A stretch of DNA of 64,000 bases from Deroplatys truncata (GCA_030765065.1 CM060989.1:57550001-57614000); one strand, 5' to 3'; numbered from the stretch's first letter, positions 47,239 to 58,640 are shown. Numbers and translations are program-made. Notes: a model not told the origin generated them from the sequence alone.

Positions 47239-47980
47239 ACAGGAGAGCCAAGAAACTGCTTGTCATTTTTCCTCTGGGCATGTGGAAACATAACGCACTG
47301 CTGCTATAAACAAGGTTGCGCTATTGGCGTGGTTTTGCTGTGCAGTGTAAAGTGCAGTTTTGAGTTGACGGTGATGTGATGTGGTTCAGTTATTGCGAGT
47401 TATTTATTATTCTGTCCTGTACTTAGTCACAACGTATATTATGGCTCAGTATATATTTTCTACTGCACAGCGTGTATTTATGATTTGTATGTGTTAACTC
47501 GGTCAGCTCACCAAGTGAAAGTACGATTTGCAGAAAGATTTCCAGGTGTAAAGTTCCAGGCCATACCCGCAGGGCCAATTTTTTTCGAGTCAACCGCTGG
47601 CGCCTGTACATACATGCATACAATTTTGCCCCCAGTTTTTAGAGAATTAACAGACAGGGAGTGTGATTTTGCCTTTTTTTCAAAAAGACTCTGCAACAAC
47701 TCATACAGCAAATATTTCAATGAAAACAATTTTCAGCGCCTGATTCTACCTTTCCAATTGAAAGTGTGTTTGAGGACAGCATTATTAGTACAGACTTGTG
47801 TCCCACTCGGTCCCCCGATCTAATCCTTTGCGATTTATATCCCTGGGGTAACTTAAAACCTAAAGTGTACAAGACAAACCCACTCACCCTGGAAGGATTA
47901 AAACAAAACATCCATCAGGAAATTGCCAGCATTTCTCAACGTGAACTGCAGTGAGTGATGGATAGTTTCCTAAAGAGGTG
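47239..47980 (+). mobile_element. DUF4817-type derivative (copy 4), plus, cut by a mariner
   Basis: Left terminus GAGAGCCAAGAAACTGCTTG differs from the other copies and probably represents the true 5' end. It is followed by the 5' leader, also seen in copies 2 and 3, and the N-terminus (MAQYIFSTAQRVF, VRFAERFPGVKFQ). An internal deletion then joins PAGPIFFESTAGA, FRELTDRECDFAFF, FEDSIISTDL, SPDLILCDLYPWGNLK and NPLTLEGLKQNIHQE. Several frameshifts. It stops at 47980 (CCTAAAGAGGTG), where mariner copy B begins. Confidence 0.75.
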
Positions 47981-49190
47981 CGACTATGGTAGAAAGTACC
48001 ACCCTTATAAAGTTGAAGTTTGAAGATGCTACATTGTTTAATAATTGTTTGGCAGCCATTAATAGTGAACTCTCCCAGCAAATTTGTACACATGGATAAA
48101 ACTGGCCATCGTTATGTGATTTAATACTTTCATTTGAAAGGTCTTAGTCCAACTAATATTAAAACTGAGCTAGATTCTACTCTCTGGGAGTCTATCCTTC
48201 GTTTACAACAGTAAAATATTGGGTGGCAGAGTTTAAGCGAGGCCGTACAAACTGTCAAGACGAACATCGCAGTGGTCAACCAAATGAGGTGGCCATGCCA
48301 GAAATTGTGAAGAAAATCCACAAAATGGTATTGGATGACCGTCGACTGAAAGTGCGTGAGCTAGCAGACATCGTAGGCATTTCATAAAGTGCTGTACATC
48401 GCAAACTAACTGCAAATTTAGACATGAGAAAGCTGTGTGCAAGATGGGTGCCGCATTTATTCTCAATGAACAAAAGCTGTGCCATGAGGATGTTTCAGTT
48501 GAGTGTTTGGCGATGTTTCACTGTAATAAAGCGAAGTTTTTGCGTCAATTCATAACCATGGATGAAACATGGGTCCATCACTTCACACCTGAGATGAAGG
48601 AACAGTCAAAACAGTGGATTGAAAGGGGAGAATTGGTTCCAAAGAAGGTGAAGACAGTTCCATCTGCAGGCAAGGTCATGACATCAGTTTTTTGGGATGC
48701 GTGTGGGATAATTTTCATTGATTATCTTCAAAAAGGAAAAGCAATCAATGGCGAGTATTATACAAACTTATTGCAGCATTTGAATAATGAAATCAAGCAA
48801 AAACGGCCGCATTTAGCGAAAAACAAAGTTCTGTTTCATCAAGACAATGCAAGTTCACACATCCATTATCGCCATGACCAAAATCAATGAGTTAAAGCGT
48901 GAATTGCTTCCTCATGCACCCTATTCGCCAGACTTAGCCCCCTCTGATTATTTTCTGTTTCCAAAGTTGAAGAAATGGCTTGGTGGTAAAAGATTTGCCA
49001 ACAATGAAGAGGTGGAGTTTGCAGTTGATGGCTATTTTGCAGAACTTGACAGTTCTCACTATAAACAGCTATTGAACATCGTTCGGAAAAGTGTATCGAG
49101 CTGAAAGGAGACTATGTAGAGAAATAAAGATGTTTTTTCCCAAAATTTTTGTGTTTTCTTTGCTGGATCGGGTACTTCTGGGCACCCTCG
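47981..49190 (+). mobile_element. mariner transposon (copy B), nearly full length, 5' end lost
   Basis: Lacks the left inverted repeat but keeps the right one (GGTACTTCTGGGCACCCTCG, followed by TA at 49191). The transposase runs from MDKTGH at 48092 to the stop at 49125-49127 after GDYVEK. Visible parts: YWVAEFKRGR, the helix-turn-helix VRELADIVGIS, D1 in ITMDETWVHHFTPEMKEQSK, D2 in VLFHQDNASSH, D3 in YSPDLAPSDYFLFPKLKKW, so DD34D. An in-frame stop follows VGIS; frameshifts lie near 48465, 48870 and at the extreme C-terminus. It is inactive. Confidence 0.88.
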
Positions 49191-49192
49191 TA

Positions 49193-49245
49193 CATAATTA
49201 AAATCCCAGCTATGGATGAATTTTTCAATCTGATTCTACCAATAT
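49193..49245 (+). repeat. SINE (family a) tail fragment
   Basis: AAAATCCCAGCTATGGATGA, then ATTTTTCAATCTGATTCTAC: box B end and body of the family a SINE, immediately beside the mariner right end. Confidence 0.5.
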
Positions 49246-49347
49246 GATTCGCTTTCATGGCAGACATAATTTAAACAAATTAACAGATCTTCCTTATACA
49301 CAGCATTTTAAAAGCCACATTAAAATATCTTTTATCAGTGCACTCAC

Positions 49348-49657
49348 CTTATGAAACCTCGACGAATGCTCTTATCACTGAATTCAAAGTTATCCACCCT
49401 GTCTGTAAGGGGCTCGTCTCCATACGAAGACCCGTACATGCCTTGCTGGGGTGATGTATACGGCTGACTTGCAGGCTGAGGAGGCACTTGGCCGTATGGT
49501 GGTGCAGTTGGTGGTGGAACAGCAAATCCAGCTGCAGGAGCTGCAGAATATGGTGGAGGATACTGTCCAGGATAACCTGGCTGTGTAGGATAACCTGGCT
49601 GTCCAGGATAACCTGGCTGAGGAGGATACGGTGACTGTGCAGGGTAGCCTGGTTGAT
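49348..49657 (-). CDS. Lfg: Lifeguard/TMBIM protein, N-terminal coding exon (start codon upstream, not found)
   Basis: This exon encodes about 103 residues of the cytoplasmic N-terminus of a lifeguard (TMBIM, Bax inhibitor-1 superfamily) protein. It is rich in Pro, Tyr, Gln and Gly, with repeated PGYPxQPGYP-like units, then the acidic stretch GDEPLTDRVDNFEFSDKSIR and GFIR, which precedes TM1 in this family. On the minus strand a TATACTGTTGCAG acceptor ends at 49658 and a GTGAGT donor starts at 49347. The exon begins in phase 1, so the apparent Met a few codons earlier is intronic and the true start lies in an upstream exon. It ends with two bases of an Arg codon, completed by the next exon. 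Family members act in ER and Golgi membranes in calcium leak and protection from apoptosis; that role is family knowledge. The family assignment is secure; the N-terminus is incomplete. Confidence 0.88.
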
Positions 49658-50047
49658 CTGCAACAGTATACAAAAAAAATCAATGCAGTCTTTGATATAT
49701 CCGCATAAAAAGATGCCAGGTTTCTGTGATAACATGAAATAGTACTGTGTGAAGTATAAACCAAGATCATTTAGCAACATAAGTCATGACTGGTCATTAT
49801 ACAGTGCGGTCGTTTTATGGTGAGGCCACAGAGACAGTATGAGGCATACTGTCTATTACACCGGGGTTTTTTTGTTCCATAACTCCCTATTACCTACTCA
49901 TAAGCATTAGTAACATGCACTACAATTAGTGTTAACTCTGTTATAAGTGGTGTCCATCTGCATGAAGACATTCCTGGCATCTTCAGATGAAATTTCCATT
50001 TACGCGCATAAGTTTTTCTTGCGTAATGTTCTTAATTGCTGTTTTTA

Positions 50048-52863
50048 ACAGTATCACAGAAACAATTCAACAAAAAATAGGATTTAGACAGGGATGTAAG
50101 CTGAGTAAAATATTATTTAACCTATTCATAGATGATATATTAGAAGGAGTAAAAATAAGAAATCAGAATTGTCCAGTAATAAGGGATAAGGAGATTCCAG
50201 GTTTATTATACGCAGGCGATCTTATGATATGTGCTATATCGATAATAGGGTTACAAAAAGCAATAAATGAAATCAAGAATTTTGGGAAAAATGGGGAACT
50301 AAGATAAATATAAATAAATCTTAAGTGATAGTGTTTAAAAAAGGAAATAAACTGAGAAAGGAAGAAAAATGGTTTCTAGATGGTCAAGAACTGGAGGTAG
50401 TCAAAGAATATGACTATTTAGGAGTAAGGTTGAGTAATAGTGGGGAATGGGGAGCACATGGCAGGAAGATGTTAGCTAAAGGGAAGGCTGCCATGACAGG
50501 AATAAAAATATGCAAATATAAACTACAGATATCGACAAAATGGTTGGAGAGAATGTACGAGGTATTGGTACAATCAAAACTGCTCTATGCGGTGGAAATA
50601 TGGGGGGGAGGAGAACTAAGTAAGAAAATTGACCAAATGTATAGAATGTTTTGTAAAGAATTAATTGGACTACCAAGAGCAGCACCAGGCGAGGTTGCAT
50701 TAGTACAACTATGAAGAACGAGGAGGAAAGGTATAATAGTAGAAGTAATTTTAAAATTTTGTTTTAGATGTATGAAAATGGAGGAAGGTGAAATCTTAAA
50801 GATATTCCTGACTCAGCAAAAGGTTCTAAGAAACAAAAACTTGGTGGAAAGAAACCGAAAAAATAATGGGGGATATATGGGGGTTGGAGACTTCGCTTCG
50901 AGCTCTCTTCGAGTGACCATGGGGAAGAAGAAGATCACCAGCTCCGCAGCCGCCAAGCTTACTTCCCGTAAGGGAAAGGAAGAGATCATCGCAGCCGCAC
51001 AAGATCTTCCCGCCACTGCGCCGCCTCCAGCCGAAGCAACCAGCACAGCCTGCCGCACACCGCCGCTTCGCTTCTCCGCTGTTGTCCGGGGTGTGCACCG
51101 TCAACTCCCGGCAACCCTGCTCCTCAACACCGCCCAACACTTCTGGCCGTCCGCGGCCAGGGCTACAAGGATCAGGAACGAACGAGGGCCTACACCGCTG
51201 GTCAGATTGGAATTCCTGGAGGAGGGCGACTACTCGACTACCTTGAGCGCGGGGCTGCTCTTGTTAGGGCAAAACTTAACACTTGAGGCTAGCCGGAGTG
51301 TTCGTCACACACATGCCGACGCTGTTGCCAGTACGGGCATCTCGCCACCGCCTGTGATGCCGCTCCCCGCTGCCATTATTGAGGGAATACATCACTTACC
51401 GCCGACTGCAGGGCACACGACCTCACACGTCGCCGCCGCTTCTGCGCCTCTTGTGGAGGCCAGGGGCATTTCACCGGCCAGACCGCGTGCCCACTTCATC
51501 CGCACCGAGTTCTGCTCACACAGAACTTCGCATCACCAACACAGAACTTCGCACCACAAACGCAGATCTTCGCACCACCAACGCAGAACTTCGCACCGCC
51601 TCCCCAGGCTCCGGCTCCGAGCATCACAACCGACGCTGCCCCTGAAATACTCCAGAAGCTGGAGGACATTCAGGCGGAACTACTACACCTGTCGGAGAAA
51701 ATTGCAACCCTGGAGGAGAGCTTTACCGATTTCCGTTTGGACATCGACCCCAATCCAGATAAACCTAGATTTCCGCTCGTCAACACATACATCCTGACAG
51801 ACAAAGTAGCCTTCATAACCACCACTATCAGAAGGTACGTCGAGGAGAACGTGGCAGCTCTTCAGACGATGCTGGACGAAAGACTTCCAACACCGATACT
51901 CAGCCAGCTTCCGGCTTCAAAATCTCGCGGTGGCCGGTTTGGCCGCTAGCACAGACATACCCAACCTCACCCCAACTTCCAGCATATTTCTCACCCTAAA
52001 TTCCCAAGGGCGCAAGTAGGGCCTCGGTCATGCTTGCGTCCTGGCACCTTCCTTCACCCGGCTTAGGCTATGCCTGCCGAACAATCCTATCACCTTGAAT
52101 CCGCAGGTGCTTAATGCGGTACTGCCTCACCTTCACTCCTGACTGTTCCCTCTCCGGTGGAGGAGTTTTTAGTGGGTATGCCGATCATTCGGTGAGTCCC
52201 ACACTCTCAGTCTCGACTCCCATCGGGACTAAGGTCAGTGACTAAATCATTTTCTCCTCCACTCGAAAAAAAAAAAGGTTGGAAAAAATAAATACAAATA
52301 GCTTTTGGAAAGTAGTAAGAAACAGAATGAAAGATATAGAACAAGAGATATGGGGAAGCCTTGAAGATAAAAAATCATTAGGCTTTTATAAATTGATAAA
52401 GGAGTGGGGAAGAGAGAGGTACATTGATTGCCGTAATAGACAAGAAAGGGAAGGTTTAGCATGGATGAAAATGGGATCAATGTATTTAAGAGGGATGAGA
52501 GGCTGCAGAAGAGGGATATGCCAGTTGTGTGGAGAAAGAGAAAGTACAGAACACTATATGGCAGAATGTAAGGGAATAAGAAGCTGGAGAAGAAATGGGA
52601 AGATGTTGATAGGGAAAGAATAAAAGAAAATCAAGGGCATGGCAGAATTTTTAAGGATGGTAAAGGAAAACTGGTCTAGAAAAGTAAGAGAGGCAAGGGC
52701 CGTTCAGTGAGCAATAAGGCCTAGGAGCCAAGCATTCTGAGTGGCTCAATAAGAAAACAAGCACCAGACAAATTGTACATAAGATGTGGGGGTACAGTGA
52801 TTGTTAATATACATTGTATATATTGTAGAACAAATTGTAAAATAAATTCATTCATTCAAATTT
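50048..52863 (+). mobile_element. 5'-truncated LINE (non-LTR) fragment with its own nested insertion
   Basis: Flanked by a 9-bp duplication CTGTTTTTA at 50039-50047 and 52864-52872. Reverse transcriptase motifs: IGFRQGCKLSKILFNLFIDD, IPGLLYAGDLMI (the catalytic YADD degraded to YAGD), then VKEYDYLGVRLS and LLYAVEIWGGGELSKKIDQM. After the insertion (50889-52276) it resumes with NSFWKVVRNRM, SLGFYKLIKEWGRERYIDC and a CCHC-like CQLCGERESTEHYMAEC. The 3' end is ATTC-rich (AAATTCATTCATTCAAA). Stops at about 50306 and 50712 show it is dead. Confidence 0.82.
50889..52276 (+). mobile_element. GC-rich short retroelement with coiled-coil ORF fragment and A-tail
   Basis: 1388 bp, far more GC-rich than its surroundings, with an A11 tail (52266-52276) and a 7-bp duplication GGTTGGA (50882-50888 and 52277-52283). 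Frame-broken coding text starts at MGKKKITSSAAAKLTSRKGK (50920). It includes a repetitive TTNAELRT-like stretch (51520-51600) and a probable coiled coil, EILQKLEDIQAELLHLSEKI with ATLEESF, ending SKSRGGRFGR (51947). It resembles a LINE ORF1 plus 3' UTR, so it could be an internally deleted LINE or a SINE-like derivative. I do not recognise the family. Confidence 0.65.
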
Positions 52864-53401
52864 CTGTTTTTATATAGTCCTTTAGTTTGTCTATGGTTGT
52901 GGGGATTGTTTATTTTTTAGGGTTCCCCACAAATAGATGCACCAATTTCGTTAATCTCTTCCTCCGTTAGAACATCTCATTTTCACTTCTTAAGTTTAGG
53001 TTTAGTGATCCTGTTGTTCTAAACTTATTAACCAAACGTCTAATAGTTTCTCTACCTGGAACTGGAATACCAGGAAATTTTTCCTGAAATTGTCTACCAC
53101 TTATCTAATGATTAGGTTTTTATGTATGTATCGTACATAAAAATTTGTTATTCAAGCAGAAATTAGTTGACAGGCACTGCAGCGGACTAATAACAAGAAA
53201 TTAACACTCTTAAGCAAATCACACACAACACAGATGCCTTGAATAAACTTTCACTTTTGAGATGCGAAACTCTTTACAGCACAAACACAAAGCAGCAACC
53301 AAGATCACTGCAGTGCAGTGTGTTATGCATACAGCCGGTCTGTGGCCTTACCTTAAAACGACCACACTGTATACGATCATTTCAAAATAAAAGCGTTTAT
53401 A

Positions 53402-54851
53402 TGAGGGTTGGGGCAAAAGTCATGGCAACTATTTATTTTCTTGAAGATACCAGTCCGGTTGGAAAATTAACATATACAGACGAAAGGACAAGGTGTCAGC
53501 TACATGTGTGGACAACGAATAGCACTGAAATATCGTTACGCACTAATTTATTACGGTAGTAACAGGGCAATATGGCCGTCACGGTGCAAAAGAATGAGAA
53601 CACAGTACACATACAGTTGACACGAAAACACCTGGCCTAAAGACCCTCAAAGTAGTTCCCTGCTACTGTCACCACACACTGCCAATGATGGGAGGCGCTG
53701 AATATCATCTGCCTCAGCATTTACCACACCATGTGTGAATTGGGTCACCTGTTCGCCCACAGCATTAGCAATGTCCTCTCGTGTTGCAAACCGCCTACCA
53801 CGTAGTGGTTCCTTAATCTTTTGAATGAGATCAAAGTCACAGGGTGAAATGTCGGGAGAGTACAGTGGGGCTCCAATTCTTCCCATCCCCGTCGCAGTAG
53901 CTGCCCTACACACACTGCTTTATGTGGTTTTGCATTGTCGTGCAGGATTATTGCACTGTCCACAAGATCCGGACGTTTCTCCCGAACGCCATGTTGTACC
54001 TGTCACACCAGGAAGTCCCTGTAGTACTGTGCGGTCACTGTTCTACCATGTGGAACAAAGTGGCAAACAATGACACCCCTGATGTCATACGCAATGATAA
54101 CCATCAATTTGACTGGGGAAGGATTCTGACAGAACTTCTGCCTCCTTGGTGATCCAGCATGTTGCCACTCCGCGGACTGACATTTCAGTTCTGGTTCGTA
54201 GCCCTGCCCAAAATTCATCGATGGCAATTATTCGTGACAAGAATTGATCGCCGACCTGTTGCCAACGTGCAAGGTGGTCGGAGCATATTGCATAGCGCAC
54301 CCACCTTTGAACTTCCGTCAGTGCATGCGGTAACCACCGCAATGCGATTTTGCGTAGTTGCAGCTCATTACGCAATATCCTGTGGACGGTGCGTTTCTCG
54401 AAGCCATTTGCCATCTCTAACTCCAGTAGCGTCCATCGCCTGTCTTCATCCAGGAGGTGTTCGATGACGGCACGTGCCACGTCAGTCCGCACACTGACAG
54501 GTCGTCCCGAACGTTGCTCATCACTGGTTGACACACGTCCTTGCTGAAATTTTCCTAGGGCATTATTCCCAAGGGCTTCCACTGTAACATTCCATCACAT
54601 TTCTCCCTCGGAGAATGGCTATTTTGATGTAAGCGTTCTGCTCAACATAGGTTACTTCCATCTCGCACGACACTCACCAACTGACTGATTTCACAGCCCT
54701 CGCTGTCCTACTACCAGCTATCACAGAGCCATCTGTTGTTCTGCATACACACTATGTCTGTAGAACTTCCACACGACACATATACGTTTGTGATCCGTTC
54801 ACATATCTACAAGTAAAAAAATAGTTGCCATGACTTTTGCACCAACCCTCG
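53402..54851 (-). mobile_element. mariner transposon with both inverted repeats, 1450 bp
   Basis: Inverted ends GAGGGTTGGGGCAAAAGTCA and its near-complement at the right (54822-54851), extending through TGGCAACTATTT; TA on both sides. It carries the transposase pseudogene at 53647-54661. Confidence 0.88.
53647..54661 (-). pseudogene. mariner transposase, frameshifted
   Basis: Start MEVTYVEQNAYIKIAILRGR at 54661. Helix-turn-helix region: SGRPVSVRTDVARAVIEHLL, KRTVHRILRNELQLRKIALR. D1 in IIAIDEFWAGL, D2 in AIILHDNAKPHKA, D3 in YSPDISPCDFDLIQKIKEPL, then GRRFATREDI, which is DD34D spacing in type. It ends at SRELL with the stop at 53647. At least three frame changes (near 54570, 54120-54170 and 53890) make it inactive. 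Its length, about 340 codons, is normal for mariner. Confidence 0.85.
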
Positions 54852-55008
54852 TATATATTTTAATATAATCATTACTGTGAGCAAGTTAAGGTGTTTAAAT
54901 TAGACACAAGCCAGAGGTCTAAGTGTTTCAGCTCTGTCCACAGATGAATTGTTGAACAACTTTTAGCCAGTGTTTCTGTTCACTCAGGAAGAATCTAATA
55001 TCAAAAAA

Positions 55009-55703
55009 TCTGATGTGTTACACTCACATGACTTTCTCTACTCTTGTACAAACTATTTTTACAAACGCTTATTCTCCATATGCTTCATGTTAATCGAGAT
55101 ATCGAGATGTCAATCTTATTGATAATTTTCTTGTAGATGCAAGGGGAATATGGTAGGTTTTAAGCGATAGTCAAATATTTTAACGCTGGTTGCTATGTGG
55201 CGCATTCCATTCTCTTTGCAAGTCCAGGACATAAAAAAATGAGTAACGAATTTGAGAAAAAGTATAAGTATTGGAAAATTTAAGGGAATAACAAGCAATA
55301 TCTCGAAAACGGTTCACCCAACAAAAGAAATGTATATGACATAAATTGTGTATTGTAACGCGATCTACATTTTTTGTGCAGTAAAAGTTTGTCTATCTCT
55401 TATGGTTTACCAGTTATGCAAAAGTCGTTCAGAATGAAGAACACTTTTGGAGACATTCCCAGAAAATTCGAGATATACATTTCATTTGTCATGAAAATAC
55501 CTTAAACATATGCTATTTTAATCAAAATCGTTAGAGCCATTTTTGAGAAAATTAAAATTTTCGAAAAATGTTCCATGTAAAGGGTAGTCTGTGGTGCGGG
55601 GATTTTCTTGAAAACCTTCCTGTCGCATCTCTGGAAGATACTGAACCTAAATACCAAGTTAGGTGCTTATCCAATTGTTCGTTTTTGAGTTATGCTGTTC
55701 ACA

Positions 55704-55739
<36 letters not shown>

Positions 55740-55871
55740 CAAGTTTCCAAAAATGCTTTTTTTGGATTCAGGAGGTCTCAAAACGTGTATTTCCGGTGAA
55801 ATCTCGGTATCGAATTTTTGGGTGGAATGCTATACTTCCCCTACTTACTATACGTAGTAGAGAAAGTAAAA
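55009..55871 (+). repeat. CA-element, complete, plus
   Basis: 863 bp from TCTGATGTGTTACACTCACA to GTAGTAGAGAAAGTAAAAA, with an uninterrupted (CA)n at 55704-55735. Close to the array consensus. Confidence 0.9.
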
Positions 55872-55879
55872 ATAACTGA

Positions 55880-56110
55880 TGCAGCTGCTGTATTGTTACA
55901 TGTCAGTTCTCTTTTCATTTTAACATCGTGAATAGTCATAGATAGGTAGATAATTTATTCATCTTGTAGATCATAATTTATACGTGGTATAATGATATAA
56001 GACAAGTCAAAAATTTATTTTACAATTATTAATTACATTGACTCAAATTGTAAAAACATCCAGTATGGACAGGTCAGATATAATTATTTACAAACGCTTA
56101 CATAAACAAT
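55880..56110. other. AT-rich sequence, possible reversed LINE 3' end
   Basis: AATTTATTTTACAATTATT at about 56010 resembles the complement of the LINE 3' end at 52835-52860. Nothing else supports it. Confidence 0.25.
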
Positions 56111-56113
56111 ACT

Positions 56114-56690
56114 ACAGGGAGAGCCAAAAGACTACGAACTGGCTGCGCGGTGTTTTTCCTGTCTGCATCCTCGGTGCTCGTTGCTGTCTGCAGCTATCAT
56201 AGAAAGGCGCAGATGAAACCATACAACATTTTTAAAACTATTTTTAAAGGCTTTGCTTAAAAACTTTATGAAAGTGTGTTTGAGGACAGCATTATTAGTA
56301 CAGACTTGTGGCCCCCTCGGTCCCCTGACCTAATCCTCTGCAATTTCTATCTCTGAGGTAACTTAAAATGTAAAGTGTACAAGACAAACCCACCCACCCT
56401 GGAAGGATTAAAACAAAATATCCGCGAGGAAATTTCCAGCAATTCTCAATGTGAACTACGGCGAGTGATGGATAATTTCCTAAAGAGGTGCCAAAAATAT
56501 ATGGACAATGATGGTGGCCAGTTTCAGCATCTCCTTTCATAAAGTTGGTAAGTGAAGCCTTTAAAAGTAGTTTTAAAAATGTTGTATGGTTTCATCTGCA
56601 TCTTTTTATGATAGCAGATGGCAACGAGCGCCAAGGACGTGGACAGGAAAAACACTGCGCAGTTGGTTCGTAGTTTTTTGGCTCTCTCTG
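56114..56690 (+). mobile_element. DUF4817-type derivative (copy 5), short
   Basis: Inverted ends GAGAGCCAAAAGACTACGAA and complement. The left end passes directly from the terminal region into plus-strand C-terminal text: VFEDSIISTDLWPPRSPDLI, then KTNPPTLEGLKQNIREE and LRRVMDNFLKRCQKYMDND. Only the last quarter of a transposase remains, again with the same terminus at both ends. Confidence 0.72.
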
Positions 56691-56713
56691 TATTATCTTA
56701 TCTGAAATATTTA

Positions 56714-57264
56714 CGGTGGTTCACAATAACCGAGAACGGTAACCCAAACAAGAATAAAAAAGTTAAGATACATGTATTATAATGTGAGCATTCACAATTG
56801 ATGGAAATCTTTCCCATGTCCCAGGAATAGGAAAGATGACGGCCAAGTTTTAAGTTTCTCGTTCACGTATCAGGCATCACCTATTAGATCCATTGCAATT
56901 ATTCTAGGCGCCCATGACATGAAACAGCTGTTACAGTTCTCTCTAGTCGCAAGCTAAAAACATGAAACCGAAGAAATTCTAGCATATGCATATTCTAACT
57001 CTTAACACCTGCAGATCCATTGAGCATTGGTTCTTCTAGTAAAAGGGTCATCTGTAGTTTGTTCATATGCAACTCAAAGCTGCCTATAACATCAAAAACA
57101 ATTGCAAAATCTACAAACAGCAGCAAAAGCTGATTGAAATTAACAAACAGCAACAAATAACTTTAATGTATGCCGATAATAATGGAATAAAAGCAGTAAT
57201 GGATCCGCATTAAGAAAATGTTTAGTCTATAGAATTTTAATGTTGGTTGAACTGGAAGCAGCTT
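56714..57264. mobile_element. MITE of the GGTTCACAA family, copy 1 (diverged)
   Basis: Left terminus GGTGGTTCACAATAACCGAG and AACGGTAACCC. The interior matches the reverse of 62400-62800 (CATGACATGAAACAGCTG, AAGCTAAAAACATGAAA, CATATGCAACTCAAAGCTG). The right end is degraded (GTTGGTTGAACTGGAAGC). Confidence 0.55.
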
Positions 57265-58640
57265 AATAAAATATCATTAGTCAGCTAAAAACAAAGCTTG
57301 GCTGTCCCGAGCGCTCACGGAAGTACCTAATTCAAGCTCTATCTCTCAGATGCCAGCCAGTTTTAAGTTGAATGAGTGTACAAGTTAAAAAGTTTTAGTG
57401 ATGTTAGTGTTACCTATTTTCAAATCCTAACACCACTACGTTACTGTATTATCTTCAATTCACAATCATATTTATTGTTTTTTTTTCTTTCTTCTTTCCA
57501 AGGGTATTTTGTTCCCTCGCTTGAATGCAATATGTGTCATTCACATAACAATTGCATTATCTTCTGAATACATTGAATATTAATAAGTGTTGTGGAAGCT
57601 GAGTGATATAGTTATTCATGTTCTTGAGACATCACAAATTCAAAAGATATGAAATACTTAACTTGTTCTAGCATAAAATGGCTGACAACTTTTGTTCGAG
57701 AACCAGGGACCCTTTTTCTCAGAGTATGAGGTTCTTTGACATGTGAAGGATCATATGGGACTACAGCTTGTAAGGAATACCATGTCCTAAAAATCCATTG
57801 TTACTTAACAAAACTATTATAAAATAGGTAATTATTTAAATACACATTCAATATCTCATTGATATTTTAATTAATTTAATGAAGATGATCAATGCATGCT
57901 ACATAAATTACTGTGTACCACACATACTGGTGCAAAATGTTAAGAAAACTACTCTATTTCAAAGATCTTGCAGCCTTTATAAGAGGGTGATATAGAACAC
58001 AAATTGCCATTTTTTTTCTAAAATATCGCACACCACCACAGATGCACAGTAATTGCTCTGGGTTCCTTATATATTTTATCTAGTATTACATAACTCATGC
58101 AAATAATTTGCACAACCTTGATAAATATCCAAAGACAACAAACTGTCATTCAACCCCACTCCAACCTAAGTATGCAAAGTTTTGGTGAACCTATGTACTT
58201 ATGTGTATTTTACATTTTGCAAGTGTACCTACCTGTGTGGGAATTTTATAGCTGCATTATGTGATAGGAAATTTTATAAATCTACGAGATTCTCCAGTGC
58301 TTTATTTACTTTAAACAGTAGCGTTGCATTATATATTATATTGTGCATTAAATTATATTTTAGATGGTGCCCAAGCACTCCTGACATACCTGAGCATATT
58401 CTCAATATATGCTCAAGTATATTGAGAATTCTGCAATACAGTATAACCCTACTTAACCGAAATGGCAAAGGAGGGGGGAAAAAATCAAGAAAGAATGACG
58501 AAAAAATGAGATGAAATCCTAGCTGGCAATATTGCTGCAACAATTAACAATGTTCTTTTGCCCAACCCTGAATCCCAATACAGTACTTGGTATTGTATGC
58601 AGTTAATCCTAACCTCCTACTCCACATTCCAAGAAATATT
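57265..58640. other. Sequence with no supported feature
   Basis: AT-rich. Open frames are short and unconserved in appearance. Confidence 0.35.

Larger units (their letters stand above)
49800..53371. mobile_element. DUF4817-type transposon, different family, with nested LINE
   Basis: Inverted termini TACAGTGCGGTCGTTTTATG (49800) and the complement of TACAGTGTGGTCGTTTTAAG (ending 53371), extending about 32 bp through AGGCCACAGA. TA flanks at 49798-49799 and 53372-53373. On the minus strand, 53110-52945 reads GRQFQEKFPGIPVPGRETI, RRLVNKFRTTGSLNLNLR and, after a frameshift, VLTEEEINEIGAS. This is a DUF4817-type helix-turn-helix. Without the nested LINE the element would be about 0.75 kb, so it was already a deletion derivative. 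Confidence 0.78.

Noticed and set aside
50772-51797. A 341-codon open frame
   Set aside because: It crosses from LINE sequence across the GGTTGGA duplication into the nested retroelement and changes frame relative to the coiled-coil part. It is not one gene.
58182-58514. A 110-codon open frame and its antisense partner
   Set aside because: AT-rich, low-complexity translation, no recognisable domain or splice context; probably chance.
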